From Candidatus Uhrbacteria bacterium (GTDB taxonomy: Bacteria > Patescibacteria > ABY1 > SG8-24 > GWF2-40-263): a DNA stretch of 64,000 nucleotides. Shown piece after piece: positions 24,028 through 32,751 of this stretch. Under the pieces are notes generated by a model, which saw nothing but the letters and a program-made list of their open reading frames with translations, was not told the DNA's origin and searched no databases. The number at the start of each line of letters is the position of its first letter. The first letter of the stretch is position 1. The position numbers and the translations under genes were made by a program. The DNA lies in the NCBI GenBank assembly GCA_016205975.1, contig JACQSK010000007.1, positions 1 to 64,000 of the forward strand, written 5' to 3'.

Positions 24028-25098
24028 TCAAGATTGTTCCAAACGCGCGGCCACCTCGGCTTTTTTCAGCGCGAGGATGATCGGTTCCAGCCCTCCGTTC
24101 ATGATGGCCGTGATGTTGTGGAAGTTTTCCTGGATGCGATGGTCGGTCACGCGGTCCTGGGGGAAGTTGTATGTGCGGATTTTTTCCGAGCGGTCGCCGG
24201 TGCCGATCTGTCCGCGCCGCGCCTCCACGCGTTCTTTCTGGATCCGCTCTTGTTCGCCGGCGTAGACGCGGGCGCGGATGATCGACAGCGCGCGTTCTTT
24301 ATTTTGTTTGAAGCTGCGTTCTTCCTGGCAGTACACCATGATGCCGGTAGGCAGGTGCGTGACGCGCACGGCCGAGTAGGTCGTGTTCACGCTCTGGCCT
24401 CCCGCGCCTTGCGAGGTTGTGGCTTCGATCTTCAAGTCCTCTGGACGGATTTTGATGTCGAGCTCCTCCACCTCCGGTAGGATCGCCACGGTGACAGTGG
24501 AGGTATGCACGCGGCCAGCCTTTTCCGTTTCCGGCACGCGCTGCACGCGATGCACGCCGCTTTCATATTTCAGCTGGCTGTACGCGTTCTCGCCCTTGAT
24601 TTCAAAAATGACTTCTTTGTAGCCGCCCACGTCGTTTCGGTTGGTTGAGATAAGTTCCGTTTTCCACTTGTGCGCCTCGGCAAAAAGCGTGTAGCCGCGC
24701 ATGAGCTCGGCGGCAAACAGCGAGGACTCGTCGCCGCCCGCGCCCGCGCGGATTTCGACGATGATGCTTTTCTTGTCCATGGGGTCGGGCGGGATGAGTG
24801 CGACGGTCAGCTCCTGTTCCAGCGCGAGGATGCGCGGCTCCAAGAGAGTGAGTTCCTCCTGCATGAGCTCCAAGAGCTCGGTGTCTTTGGACTGTGCGAG
24901 CGCTGACTTGGCTTCTTCCCGGTCTGCGAGCGCACGCTCGTAGCGCGAGCCGATCTCGACGATTTCTTTTTCGTCTTGGTAGAGGGAGTTCACTTCGCGC
25001 AGTTTGCGCGGATCAGAAAGCGTCTCCTGAGCGCTGAGCTTGGATTCGAGTTCGGTCAGGCGCGCGCGGTGCGCGGTGAGTTGGTCGGTGAGAGACAT
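24028..25098 (-). CDS. prfA: Peptide chain release factor 1
   Basis: 356 aa. The GGQ loop is GAGGQSVNTTYSAVRVTHLP, catalysing peptidyl-tRNA hydrolysis. The HRVQRVPETEKAGRVHTST block and the N-terminal coiled-coil domain are typical. RF1 reads UAA/UAG. TGA is also used as a stop by many genes here, so RF2 must lie elsewhere. The Gln of GGQ is the target of PrmC encoded nearby. Confidence 0.96.
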   Translation of the reverse strand: MSLTDQLTAHRARLTELESKLSAQETLSDPRKLREVNSLYQDEKEIVEIGSRYERALADREEAKSALAQSKDTELLELMQEELTLLEPRILALEQELTVALIPPDPMDKKSIIVEIRAGAGGDESSLFAAELMRGYTLFAEAHKWKTELISTNRNDVGGYKEVIFEIKGENAYSQLKYESGVHRVQRVPETEKAGRVHTSTVTVAILPEVEELDIKIRPEDLKIEATTSQGAGGQSVNTTYSAVRVTHLPTGIMVYCQEERSFKQNKERALSIIRARVYAGEQERIQKERVEARRGQIGTGDRSEKIRTYNFPQDRVTDHRIQENFHNITAIMNGGLEPIILALKKAEVAARLEQS

Positions 25099-25103
25099 AA
25101 TCG

Positions 25104-25131
25104 AAAAGCGTCCAAAGGAAAGGACGCTTTT
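25104..25131 (-). terminator. rpmE terminator
   Basis: AAAAGCGTCC (25104-25113) pairs with GGACGCTTTT (25122-25131). It separates rpmE from prfA; a TACAAT box (minus strand, about 25138-25133) just upstream of the hairpin may start prfA. Confidence 0.75.
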
Positions 25132-25144
25132 GATTGTACCATTT

Positions 25145-25438
25145 TTACGCGGCGGATTTTTCTTTCTCCTCGCGCTTGGCGACTTTCCGGGCCGTGCGTT
25201 TGATCTTCTTGGCTTTTTTGCCAGTGACCTCTACGACTTTTCTGGTCGCGCGTTCCTGGAACTTCTCCACGCGGCGGGCCGTGTCGATGATCTTCTGCTT
25301 GCCCGTGTAGAACGGGTGGCAGGCGGCGCACAGCTCTACTTGAATATCCTCGCGCGTTGAGCCGATTTCGTAGACCGTCCCGCAGGCGCAAGTGATCTTG
25401 GCGTTGGGGAAGTACTCTGGGTGGATGTCTTTTTTCAT
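25145..25438 (-). CDS. rpmE: Ribosomal protein bL31 with extended C-terminus
   Basis: 97 aa. MKKDIHPEYFPNAKITCACG starts the protein; the CxC and CAACHPFYTGKQK Cys residues make the zinc-binding (C+) form. The usual length is ~66-75 aa; here a Lys/Arg-rich tail of ~30 residues is added after the family's end. Start at ATG 25438; upstream in-frame residues are not L31-like. Divergent from queA. Confidence 0.93.
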   Translation of the reverse strand: MKKDIHPEYFPNAKITCACGTVYEIGSTREDIQVELCAACHPFYTGKQKIIDTARRVEKFQERATRKVVEVTGKKAKKIKRTARKVAKREEKEKSAA

Positions 25439-25533
25439 AGTGGGCGCACACGGGAATATGTGCTTAACGGCCAGAGAATAACAGGGCGCTCTGAGGTTGT
25501 CAATTACCCGTTCGTGCCTCATGATGCGGCCGT

Positions 25534-26598
25534 ATGGCGACGCCGACAAGTCATTTTGATTATGTGCTTCCTCCAGAGCTCATCGCCCAGCATTCCGTCG
25601 TGCCCCGCGATCACTCGCGGTTGATGCGGTTGGATCGCGAGTCAGGCGCGTGGGAGCACAAGCGGTTTTACGAGATTCTGGGTGAGCTCCATGCGGGAGA
25701 CGTTTTGGTCATGAACAACACAAAGGTGTTTCGCGCGCGGCTCGTGGCGCACGTGCATGGTCGAGCAATCGAGTTGTTTTTGCTGCGACCGCGCGGGGAG
25801 ACCTGGGACGTGCTCGTGAGACCCGGGCGACACATGGCCGCTGGCGATACGATCACGGTTGGGGCCATGACTGGGCGCGTCGTGGCAAAGTCAGACGTCC
25901 TCTCCGTCCGATTTGACCGATCGGCGCAAGCGCTCATCGACTACGCCAACCTGCACGGCGAGATCCCCGTACCGCCGTACGTTCATGAGACTCCGGCGGA
26001 TCTTCGCGACTATCAAACCGTGTACGCCCGAGAGACGGGGTCCGTGGCCGCGCCCACGGCTGGGTTCCATTTTACGCAAGAGCTTCTCAAAAAGATTCGC
26101 GAGAAGGGGGTCGAGATCCGTGAGGTCACGCTGCATGTGGGGTTAGGGACGTTTCGTCCGATGAAGACGGCGACGATCGAGGAGCACGAGATGCACGCGG
26201 AGTTCGTCACGATTCTGCCCGAGGCCGCGCGAGCGATCAACGCGGCTAAGCGTGAAGGCCGCCGTGTGATCGCCGTGGGCACGACAAGCGTGAGGACGCT
26301 GGAAGGCGTCGCCGCTCAAACGTCTCCACTTTTTTCCGATCGTGAAAAAGTGTCGACACAGCTTTTGGGTCCTTTGCGTCAGGAGGGTTACACGGGCGAC
26401 GTGAATCTCTTTATCACTCCAGGCTTTTCGTTCAAGGTCGTCGACGCCCTCATCACCAACTTCCACTTGCCCAGGTCCACACTCCTTGTCCTCGTAGCCG
26501 CCTTTGCGGGACGAGAGCGTGTCTTGGCCGCCTACGAGGAGGCGGTCCGCGAACGCTATCGCTTTTTCTCCTTCGGCGACGCGATGTTTATCCGGTGA
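25534..26598 (+). CDS. queA: tRNA preQ1(34) S-adenosylmethionine ribosyltransferase-isomerase
   Basis: 354 aa, full length. Seen: FDYVLPPELIAQHSVVPRDH, MNNTKVFRARL, GEIPVPPYVHE, YQTVYARETGSVAAPTAGFH and a conserved NFHLPRSTLLVLVAAF near the end. It transfers and rearranges the ribose of SAM onto preQ1 in tRNA, giving epoxyqueuosine. No other queuosine gene is in the window, so substrate supply must come from elsewhere. Confidence 0.95.
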   Translation: MATPTSHFDYVLPPELIAQHSVVPRDHSRLMRLDRESGAWEHKRFYEILGELHAGDVLVMNNTKVFRARLVAHVHGRAIELFLLRPRGETWDVLVRPGRHMAAGDTITVGAMTGRVVAKSDVLSVRFDRSAQALIDYANLHGEIPVPPYVHETPADLRDYQTVYARETGSVAAPTAGFHFTQELLKKIREKGVEIREVTLHVGLGTFRPMKTATIEEHEMHAEFVTILPEAARAINAAKREGRRVIAVGTTSVRTLEGVAAQTSPLFSDREKVSTQLLGPLRQEGYTGDVNLFITPGFSFKVVDALITNFHLPRSTLLVLVAAFAGRERVLAAYEEAVRERYRFFSFGDAMFIR

Positions 26599-26600
26599 CA

Positions 26601-26629
26601 TTGACGCGGTTCTCCTTCTTCTCTATACT
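26601..26629 (+). promoter_or_regulatory. Promoter of rpsB-tsf with ~95-nt leader
   Basis: TTGACG (26601-26606), a 17-bp spacer and TATACT (26624-26629). The leader from about 26636 to 26731 may carry S2 feedback control, but no known motif was recognised. Confidence 0.8.
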
Positions 26630-26731
26630 CTCGCCATAATTCATCCCACAGGCGGAACCACGCGTTCTGGCTCCTCCCTCGATTCAATCGTGGGTCCAGT
26701 CGCGCCGTCGAAGCAAAAAGGAAAAAAGCCT

Positions 26732-27463
26732 ATGCCCACGATCCCATCCCTTACCGACATGCTGAAAACCGGTATGCACTTCGGCCACCAGACGTCCCGT
26801 TGGCATCCCAAGATGAAAAAGTACATCTTCGGAGAGCGCGCGGGCGTCCATATTATTAATCTGGAGGAAACCCAGACGCAGCTGCAGGGCGCGCTCGAGA
26901 CCCTGAAAGGCCTGGCTTCCCGCGGCGGGGTTATCCTCTTTGTCGGCACCAAACCTCAGGCCCAGGAAGCCGTGAAGACGTACGCGGGCGCGTGCGAGAT
27001 GCCCTACGTCGTCAACCGATGGCTTGGAGGAACGCTCACCAACTTTGGACAGATCAAGCAAACCTTGAAGCGCATGAAGACGCTCAAGGATCAGCGTGAT
27101 AAGGGCGAGCTCAAAAAGTATACGAAGATGGAACAGCTCATGATCAGCCGCGAGATCGAAGACATGGAACACAAGTTCGGTGGCATCCAGCATCTCGTGA
27201 AGGCTCCTGACGCCCTGTTCATCATTGACACCAAGACGGAAAAGACGGCTGTGAAGGAAGCCGAGGTCACGGGCATCCCCATCGTTGCCCTGTGCGACAC
27301 CAATGTGAATCCCGCCGCGATCACGAAAGTCATTCCGGGAAATGACGATGCGGTGAAGGCTATTGAGCTCGTTTGTAAACTCGCCTGCGAGGCGATTAAG
27401 GAGGGAAGGGCTGAGGCCGTAAAGGTCGCGGCGACACCCAAGCAGACTCCAACCGAAGTATGA
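26732..27463 (+). CDS. rpsB: Ribosomal protein uS2
   Basis: 243 aa. GMHFGHQTSRWHPKMKKYIF, FVGTKPQAQEAV, YVVNRWLGGTLTNF and the C-terminal GIPIVALCDTNVNP are diagnostic. Start at ATG 26732 (MPTIPSLTDML); the longer in-frame extension overlaps queA and its own promoter. The stop overlaps tsf by 4 bp, the usual rpsB-tsf pairing. Confidence 0.96.
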   Translation: MPTIPSLTDMLKTGMHFGHQTSRWHPKMKKYIFGERAGVHIINLEETQTQLQGALETLKGLASRGGVILFVGTKPQAQEAVKTYAGACEMPYVVNRWLGGTLTNFGQIKQTLKRMKTLKDQRDKGELKKYTKMEQLMISREIEDMEHKFGGIQHLVKAPDALFIIDTKTEKTAVKEAEVTGIPIVALCDTNVNPAAITKVIPGNDDAVKAIELVCKLACEAIKEGRAEAVKVAATPKQTPTEV

Positions 27464-28047
27464 GCATCGACGCAAAGCTCGTTTCAGACCTGCGCGCGCA
27501 AACGGGCGCGGGCATGATGGACGCCAAGAAGGCGCTGGAGGAAACGCAAGGCGACCTCGAGCGCGCGATCACGCTTCTGCGCGAGCGCGGCGTGGCCAAA
27601 GCGGCCAAGAAAGCCGACCGCGAGACGCATGAGGGTCGCGTGCACAGCTATATCCACTCCAACGGGAAACTTGGCGCCATGGTCGAGGTTCTGTGCGAGA
27701 CGGATTTCGTCGCGCGCAACGAAGCCTTTATTGCTTTCTGCAATGACCTTGCCATGCACGTGAGCGCGGCCGAGCCTCTGTACCTCTCGCGTCAGGACGT
27801 GCCTGAGGACATCGTCGCAAAGGAAAAAGAAATCTACACCGCCGAGATGGCAGGCCAGGGCAAGCCCGCCGAGGTGATCACGAAAATTATCGAGGGGAAA
27901 CTCAACAAGTGGTATTCGGAGGTGGTGCTTCTGGAGCAGCCATTCATCAAGGACGAGGATGTGACCATCGAGGAGTTTTTGAAGGGGAAAATCGTGAGCC
28001 TGGGAGAGAACATGCAGATCCGCCGATTCGCGAGATTCAATATTTAA
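27460..28047 (+). CDS. tsf: Elongation factor Ts (short form)
   Basis: 195 aa. LVSDLRAQTGAGMMDAKKAL is the EF-Ts UBA-like N-terminus; GRVHSYIHSNGKLGAMVEVL and CETDFVARN are the core. The length matches the short Thermus-type EF-Ts, with one core subdomain, rather than the ~280-aa E. coli form. It recycles EF-Tu-GDP. Translationally coupled to rpsB by ATGA. Confidence 0.96.
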   Translation: MSIDAKLVSDLRAQTGAGMMDAKKALEETQGDLERAITLLRERGVAKAAKKADRETHEGRVHSYIHSNGKLGAMVEVLCETDFVARNEAFIAFCNDLAMHVSAAEPLYLSRQDVPEDIVAKEKEIYTAEMAGQGKPAEVITKIIEGKLNKWYSEVVLLEQPFIKDEDVTIEEFLKGKIVSLGENMQIRRFARFNI

Positions 28048-28059
28048 GAGAATTGGGAG

Positions 28060-28088
28060 ACCGGCCGTTGACGAAACGGTCGGTTTTT
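28060..28088 (+). terminator. rpsB-tsf terminator
   Basis: ACCGGCCGTT (28060-28069) pairs with AACGGTCGGT (28075-28084) with one G.U, followed by TTTTT. Confidence 0.85.
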
Positions 28089-28218
28089 GATTAGATGGCG
28101 CTGTCGTTTGGCTGGGTGATTCTACCCCGTGACGACAGTCATCCTTTGCGTTTGGCGATAGACGGAGCGGTTGTTTACTCAGCCGCAAAGTCAATGTAAC
28201 CAAATTGCGGAGAACATC

Positions 28219-29154
28219 ATGGGTACCATCCCTGTCTGGCTCAAGGACCTGATCGACAAGTTCAACGTACACGGCGACGACGCTGGTGTGGCGGGAGTGC
28301 TCAACAACTTCCCGCTCGTGATGCGTGCTGGCCGTCTGCTCATGGGCACCTCCGTCTTCCTCTCCGACCTCACCGCGCTCATCGACCGCTACGAAGCGAG
28401 CGAGCGTGAGGGTCAGACCAAGGTCGAGCGCCTGAAGGGTCTCAAGTATCCCAGCCTCACCGGGAAGAACTGGAGGGCCGACCTGCACACCTGGATGCAG
28501 GAGGTCTTGGATGCATTCCTGGGCTTCCACGTGGACGTGCCCGAACCGCCGAGCTTGAACCGCGCCCAGCGCCGGCTCATGATGAAGTACAAGCTCTGGC
28601 TCTTCTTCGTCCCTGCGATCGGCGAGGACAAGTATCCGGAGCACTTCGTGAAGTTCGACTGGAACCGCTTCCTGTCGGGTGTCCCGGCCACCGCTCTCCC
28701 GCTCCCGGGTCGCTGGATCGCCTTGGAGGTGATCCAGAAGCCCAACTACCAGGATGGTCGCTACCCCAACGACCAGCTCATGGCCGACATCGGGATCACC
28801 ACCCGTTTCGCCCACCCGCACTCCGGCAAGGGCGAGGGTGACGACCTCATGGAAGACATCCTCCCCAAGGTCGCCGAGGTGCTCCAGTCTCTGGGTGGAA
28901 CCGTGAAGATTCAGTCCGCCCGGATCTTCAACTTCCTTGGGCACCTCTTCAACTGGTTGCGCCTCCACACCAGCGAGCACCGCCTTCCGAACCTGGGATC
29001 CACCAACTCGGTAGAGTGGTGCGAGGAGCGCTACGACTCGCACATTGCGCTCTTCGTGGGCCACTCCGACGACGGTGGCCTCGCCTTCGTTAGCGGCTAC
29101 TGGCGCGGCTTCCGGGGCGATAATATCGGCTTCCGCTTCCTGGTGCAGTTCTAG
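28219..29154 (+). CDS. Orphan hypothetical protein (311 aa)
   Basis: Not recognised. Soluble, with aromatic- and charge-rich segments such as KYKLWLFFVPAIGEDKYPEH. Start at ATG 28219 with a GGAG 6-7 nt upstream; an in-frame ATG at 28171 lacks an SD. Monocistronic, with a strong terminator at 29213-29244. Codon choice is biased to C/G endings compared with the adjacent tsf and gap genes. One of the stand-alone orphan class. Confidence 0.65.
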   Translation: MGTIPVWLKDLIDKFNVHGDDAGVAGVLNNFPLVMRAGRLLMGTSVFLSDLTALIDRYEASEREGQTKVERLKGLKYPSLTGKNWRADLHTWMQEVLDAFLGFHVDVPEPPSLNRAQRRLMMKYKLWLFFVPAIGEDKYPEHFVKFDWNRFLSGVPATALPLPGRWIALEVIQKPNYQDGRYPNDQLMADIGITTRFAHPHSGKGEGDDLMEDILPKVAEVLQSLGGTVKIQSARIFNFLGHLFNWLRLHTSEHRLPNLGSTNSVEWCEERYDSHIALFVGHSDDGGLAFVSGYWRGFRGDNIGFRFLVQF

Positions 29155-29212
29155 TCCCCTGGATCCCTGCCACGTCGCTCGCGAGTGACGTCCTCCAGCA
29201 CACATCATCAAC

Positions 29213-29244
29213 AGCGGTCACTGACGCACAGTGGCCGCTTTTTT
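29213..29244 (+). terminator. Terminator of the 28219 gene
   Basis: AGCGGTCACTG (29213-29223) pairs with CAGTGGCCGCT (29229-29239), followed by TTTTTT. Confidence 0.88.
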
Positions 29245-29294
29245 GTTTCGTGCGATAAGTGCTAAAATCAGTCCATCATTTATATCCATCCTTT

Positions 29295-30299
29295 ATGCTT
29301 CGAATCGCGATCAATGGTTTTGGCAGAATTGGCCGGACAACGCTACGCGCGGCCTGTGAGCGCAAGGGCGTCCAGGTCGTCGCCATCAACGACCTCACCG
29401 ATCCCGCAACGCTTTCGTATCTTTTGAAACATGATTCCGTGTTTCGTACCTGGAACAAGTCCGTGAAGGCTGGCAAGGACTTCATCGAAGTCGATGGGGT
29501 GAAGATTCCGGTCTACGCACAGAAAGATCCCACACAGCTTCCCTGGAAGGCGCTGAAGGTGGATGTCGTCATTGAGTCCACTGGCTTCTTCCGCAAGAAG
29601 ACCGATGCGCAAAAGCACATCCAAGCTGGCACCAAGAAAGTCGTGATCTCAGCTCCGTCGGACGACGCGCCGACATTCCTCATGGGCGTGAACCACCAGC
29701 TGTGCAAGAAGTCCCACGCCGTCATCAACAACGCATCCTGCACGACCAACTCTGCCGCACCGGTTGCGCAAGTTCTGGCCGAGGAGATCGGGGTGAAGAA
29801 GGCGATGCTCACCACGATCCATTCGGTGACGGCGAGTGAGAACTTGGTCGATGGACTCCCTAGCAAGAAAGACGACCTGCGCATCGGACGCAGTGCCATG
29901 ATCAACATGATCCCGACCTCGACGGGTGCCGCCAAAGCCACGACCAAAGTCGTCACTGCGCTCAAGGACAAGTTCGATGGCATCTCGGTTCGAGTCCCTT
30001 CGCTGGATGTGTCTTTGACAGACTTCACGTTTTTGATGAAACGAAACACCACCGTCGAAGAGATCAACAAGGTTCTCAAAGCTGCGGCGAAATCTGCTCG
30101 ATGGAAAGGAATTTTGGGAGTGACCGACGAACCGCTCGTGTCCACCGATTTTATTGGTTCGTCCTACGGCGCGGTCGTCGACCTCGACCTCACCCGTGTG
30201 GTGGACGGTGACCTCGTGAAGGTGCTTGCTTGGTACGATAACGAATGGGGATATACCCAGCGTCTTCTCGACCTCGTTCAGTACGTGGGCAAGCTATGA
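29295..30299 (+). CDS. gap: Glyceraldehyde-3-phosphate dehydrogenase, type I
   Basis: 334 aa. The Rossmann motif is IAINGFGRIGRTTLRA. The active-site loop ASCTTNSAAPVAQVL holds the catalytic Cys; the C-terminal WYDNEWGYTQRLLDLV is conserved. It makes 1,3-bisphosphoglycerate with NAD(P). First gene of gap-pgk-eno-gpmI. A TAAAAT -10 lies at 29263-29268. Start at ATG 29295; no SD. Confidence 0.97.
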   Translation: MLRIAINGFGRIGRTTLRAACERKGVQVVAINDLTDPATLSYLLKHDSVFRTWNKSVKAGKDFIEVDGVKIPVYAQKDPTQLPWKALKVDVVIESTGFFRKKTDAQKHIQAGTKKVVISAPSDDAPTFLMGVNHQLCKKSHAVINNASCTTNSAAPVAQVLAEEIGVKKAMLTTIHSVTASENLVDGLPSKKDDLRIGRSAMINMIPTSTGAAKATTKVVTALKDKFDGISVRVPSLDVSLTDFTFLMKRNTTVEEINKVLKAAAKSARWKGILGVTDEPLVSTDFIGSSYGAVVDLDLTRVVDGDLVKVLAWYDNEWGYTQRLLDLVQYVGKL

Positions 30300-31480
30300 A
30301 GATGCGCCGGCTCACCAATGCCATGAATCTGCGCGGCAAGCGTGTTCTCGTGCGTATCGACGGGAACGTGCCCGTCAAAAATGGACGAGCGGTTGACGGG
30401 CCCCATGGGCGCATCGCGCGCTCGGCCGTGGGTATCAACTGGCTCTTGCAGCGTGGTGCGCGCGTGATTGTGATGACGCACCTGGGCTCGCCGCGCGGCA
30501 AGCGCGTGGCGGCCTACTCGATCAAGCCGATCGCCAAGCGCCTTTCCAGTTTGCTGGGGACGCGCGTGAAAGTGACGCGTTCGGTGGTGGGTGGCGATGT
30601 GGAAAAGGCGGTCAGGGCGATGCAGGACGGCGAGGTGCTGATCTTGGAAAACGTGCGGTTCGATGCACGCGAGGAACAAAACGCGCCGTCGTTCGCCGAG
30701 GCGCTCGCGAAATTGGGCGACTTGTATGTGAACGACGCGTTTGCCGTGTCCCACCGCGCGCATGCGTCCGTGGACGCGATTACCTCTGAGCTTCCCTCCT
30801 ACGCAGGTCCACTTCTTGCCGATGAGCTTTCGGTGTTGAGCCGGTTGGGCGAGCGTAGCAAACGTCCATTCGTGCTCGTCTTGGGCGGTCTCAAAATGTC
30901 GACCAAACTTCCGCTCTTGCTTCGTCTGCTCCCCACGCTGGACCGCGTGTTGTTGGGCGGAGCGATCGCGAGCGCTTTTCTCGTCGCGCAGGGGCAAGAG
31001 GTCGGAAAATCGGCGTACGAAAAAGAGTCTGTGGCGCTGTGCGCGAAACTGCTAAAGGCGAACAAGGACAAGCTGCTGTTGCCCATCGACGTCGTGGTGG
31101 CGCGGTCGTTGCGCAAAGACGCGCACCGCCGGGTCGTCTCGGTGAGTGAGATCGGGCAGAGCGATCGGATCGTAGACATCGGCTCCAAGACCGTGAGCGC
31201 GTTTGTCCAGACGCTCAAGGGTGCCAGGACGATTTTGTGGAACGGCCCGCTTGGGTACTGTGAGCTTCAAGCGTTCTGCGCCGGTACGCGCGAGATCGCT
31301 CGAGCCGTCGGCGCGCAGACCGGGACAGCCACGACGATTGTGGGAGGAGGGGACACGCTCCCCGTGATTGAATCCTTAAAACTTGCCGAGACGTTTACTC
31401 TGCTGTCTACGGGCGGCGGTGCGCTGCTGCAATTTTTGTCAGGCGAGCCGTTGCCGGGCGTGGAGGCTCTGAAAAACTAA
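30296..31480 (+). CDS. pgk: Phosphoglycerate kinase
   Basis: 394 aa. Seen: NLRGKRVLVRIDGNVPV (the usual DxN is present as D-G-N), LLQRGARVIVMTHLGSPRG, LENVRFDAREEQN, ENVRF-type phosphate contacts, and the C-terminal TTIVGGGDTLPV and LLSTGGGALLQFL nucleotide loops. ATG 30296 overlaps the gap stop (ATGA); an in-frame ATG at 30302 is the alternative. Makes ATP in glycolysis. Confidence 0.96.
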   Translation: MKMRRLTNAMNLRGKRVLVRIDGNVPVKNGRAVDGPHGRIARSAVGINWLLQRGARVIVMTHLGSPRGKRVAAYSIKPIAKRLSSLLGTRVKVTRSVVGGDVEKAVRAMQDGEVLILENVRFDAREEQNAPSFAEALAKLGDLYVNDAFAVSHRAHASVDAITSELPSYAGPLLADELSVLSRLGERSKRPFVLVLGGLKMSTKLPLLLRLLPTLDRVLLGGAIASAFLVAQGQEVGKSAYEKESVALCAKLLKANKDKLLLPIDVVVARSLRKDAHRRVVSVSEIGQSDRIVDIGSKTVSAFVQTLKGARTILWNGPLGYCELQAFCAGTREIARAVGAQTGTATTIVGGGDTLPVIESLKLAETFTLLSTGGGALLQFLSGEPLPGVEALKN

Positions 31481-31494
31481 GACCCCTAGGACCT

Positions 31495-32748
31495 ATGAAA
31501 ATTGAAAGCCTCCATGCGCATGAAATCCTCGACTCCCGCGGGAACCCGACGCTCTCTGTGACGGTGATGTTGCGTAGCGGCGTGACCGGAACCGCGAGCG
31601 TTCCCAGCGGCGCGTCCACGGGCACGCATGAGGCGCTTGAGTTGCGCGATGGCGATCCCAAGCGCTATCACGGCAAGGGCGTTCTGAGAGCGGCGGCGAA
31701 CGTCCACCGCATCATCACTCCCGCGCTTGTGGGCATGAACGTGACCCGCCAGCGTGAGATCGACGCGACCCTGATCGCTCTGGACGGCACGGCAAATAAA
31801 TCCGCGCTTGGCGCCAATGCGATCCTGGGAGTTTCTCTTGCTTGTGCACATGCTGCAGCTCGGGCAAAAAAGCTGCCGCTCTACGCCTACCTCCGTCGGA
31901 CATACCAGCTACCAGCTACCAACTACCACCTACCGATTCCAACCATGAACGTCCTCAACGGCGGCGCCCATGCCGGTTGGATTCTCGACTTCCAGGAGTT
32001 CATGATCGTGCCGCGCCAGAGGAAGTTCCGCGAGCGCGTGCGTTGCGGCGCGGAGGTTTTTTATGAGCTGGGGGAGCTGCTCAAGCAAAAAGGGTTTTCA
32101 ACGCTCAAAGGCGATGAGGGTGGATATGCCGTTCCTCTCAAGACAAACGAGGACGCATTCAAGCTCATCCTGCTTGCCATCAAGGCGGCGGGATACAAGC
32201 CCGGCAAGGAGGTGTCCCTCGCCATGGATCCTGCGCTCTCGGAGTTGTACAACAAGAAAACCAAACGGTATGAACTCAAGCGCGAAGGCAAGACGCTCAC
32301 GGCAGGCCAGATGATCGCGATGTGGGAACGCTGGGTCAAGACGTACCCGATCGTGAGTCTGGAAGATGGACTCGATCAGGACGATTGGGACGGATGGGTC
32401 GCGCTCACCAAGCGTCTGGGAAAGAAGGTGGCGCTCGTGGGGGACGACTTTTTGGTGACCAACGCCGGACGGCTGGCCAAGGCGATCGAGTTGGGCGCGG
32501 CAAATACGATCCTCATCAAAGTGAATCAGATCGGCACGCTCTCGGAGACGATCGATGCGATTTTGCTCGCCAAGCAATTTGGCTACAAGGTGAGTGTCTC
32601 CCATCGCTCCGGCGAAACGGAAGACACCACCATCGCCGACCTTGCCGTGGCCGTGAATGCCGACTTTATCAAAACCGGCTCTCTGTCGCGCTCCGAGCGT
32701 CTGGCAAAATATAACAGGCTTATGGAAATTGAGGAGGAAGTTACTTAG
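31495..32748 (+). CDS. eno: Enolase
   Basis: 417 aa. Seen: HAHEILDSRGNPTLSVTVML, VPSGASTGTHEALELRDGD, MNVLNGGAHAGWILDFQEFM, LEDGLDQDDWDGW (metal Glu/Asp), LVGDDFLVTN and SHRSGETEDT. It converts 2-phosphoglycerate to PEP. A microrepeat-coded insertion (YQLPATNYHLP, bases ~31899-31937) sits before IPTMNVLNGG. The 14-bp gap from pgk carries CTAGGACCT just before ATG. Confidence 0.97.
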   Translation: MKIESLHAHEILDSRGNPTLSVTVMLRSGVTGTASVPSGASTGTHEALELRDGDPKRYHGKGVLRAAANVHRIITPALVGMNVTRQREIDATLIALDGTANKSALGANAILGVSLACAHAAARAKKLPLYAYLRRTYQLPATNYHLPIPTMNVLNGGAHAGWILDFQEFMIVPRQRKFRERVRCGAEVFYELGELLKQKGFSTLKGDEGGYAVPLKTNEDAFKLILLAIKAAGYKPGKEVSLAMDPALSELYNKKTKRYELKREGKTLTAGQMIAMWERWVKTYPIVSLEDGLDQDDWDGWVALTKRLGKKVALVGDDFLVTNAGRLAKAIELGAANTILIKVNQIGTLSETIDAILLAKQFGYKVSVSHRSGETEDTTIADLAVAVNADFIKTGSLSRSERLAKYNRLMEIEEEVT

Positions 32749-32751
32749 CGT

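Noticed and set aside
29980..30005. tRNA T-loop-like GGTTCGAGTCCC
   Set aside because: It lies inside gap in frame (SVRVPS), with no cloverleaf around it.
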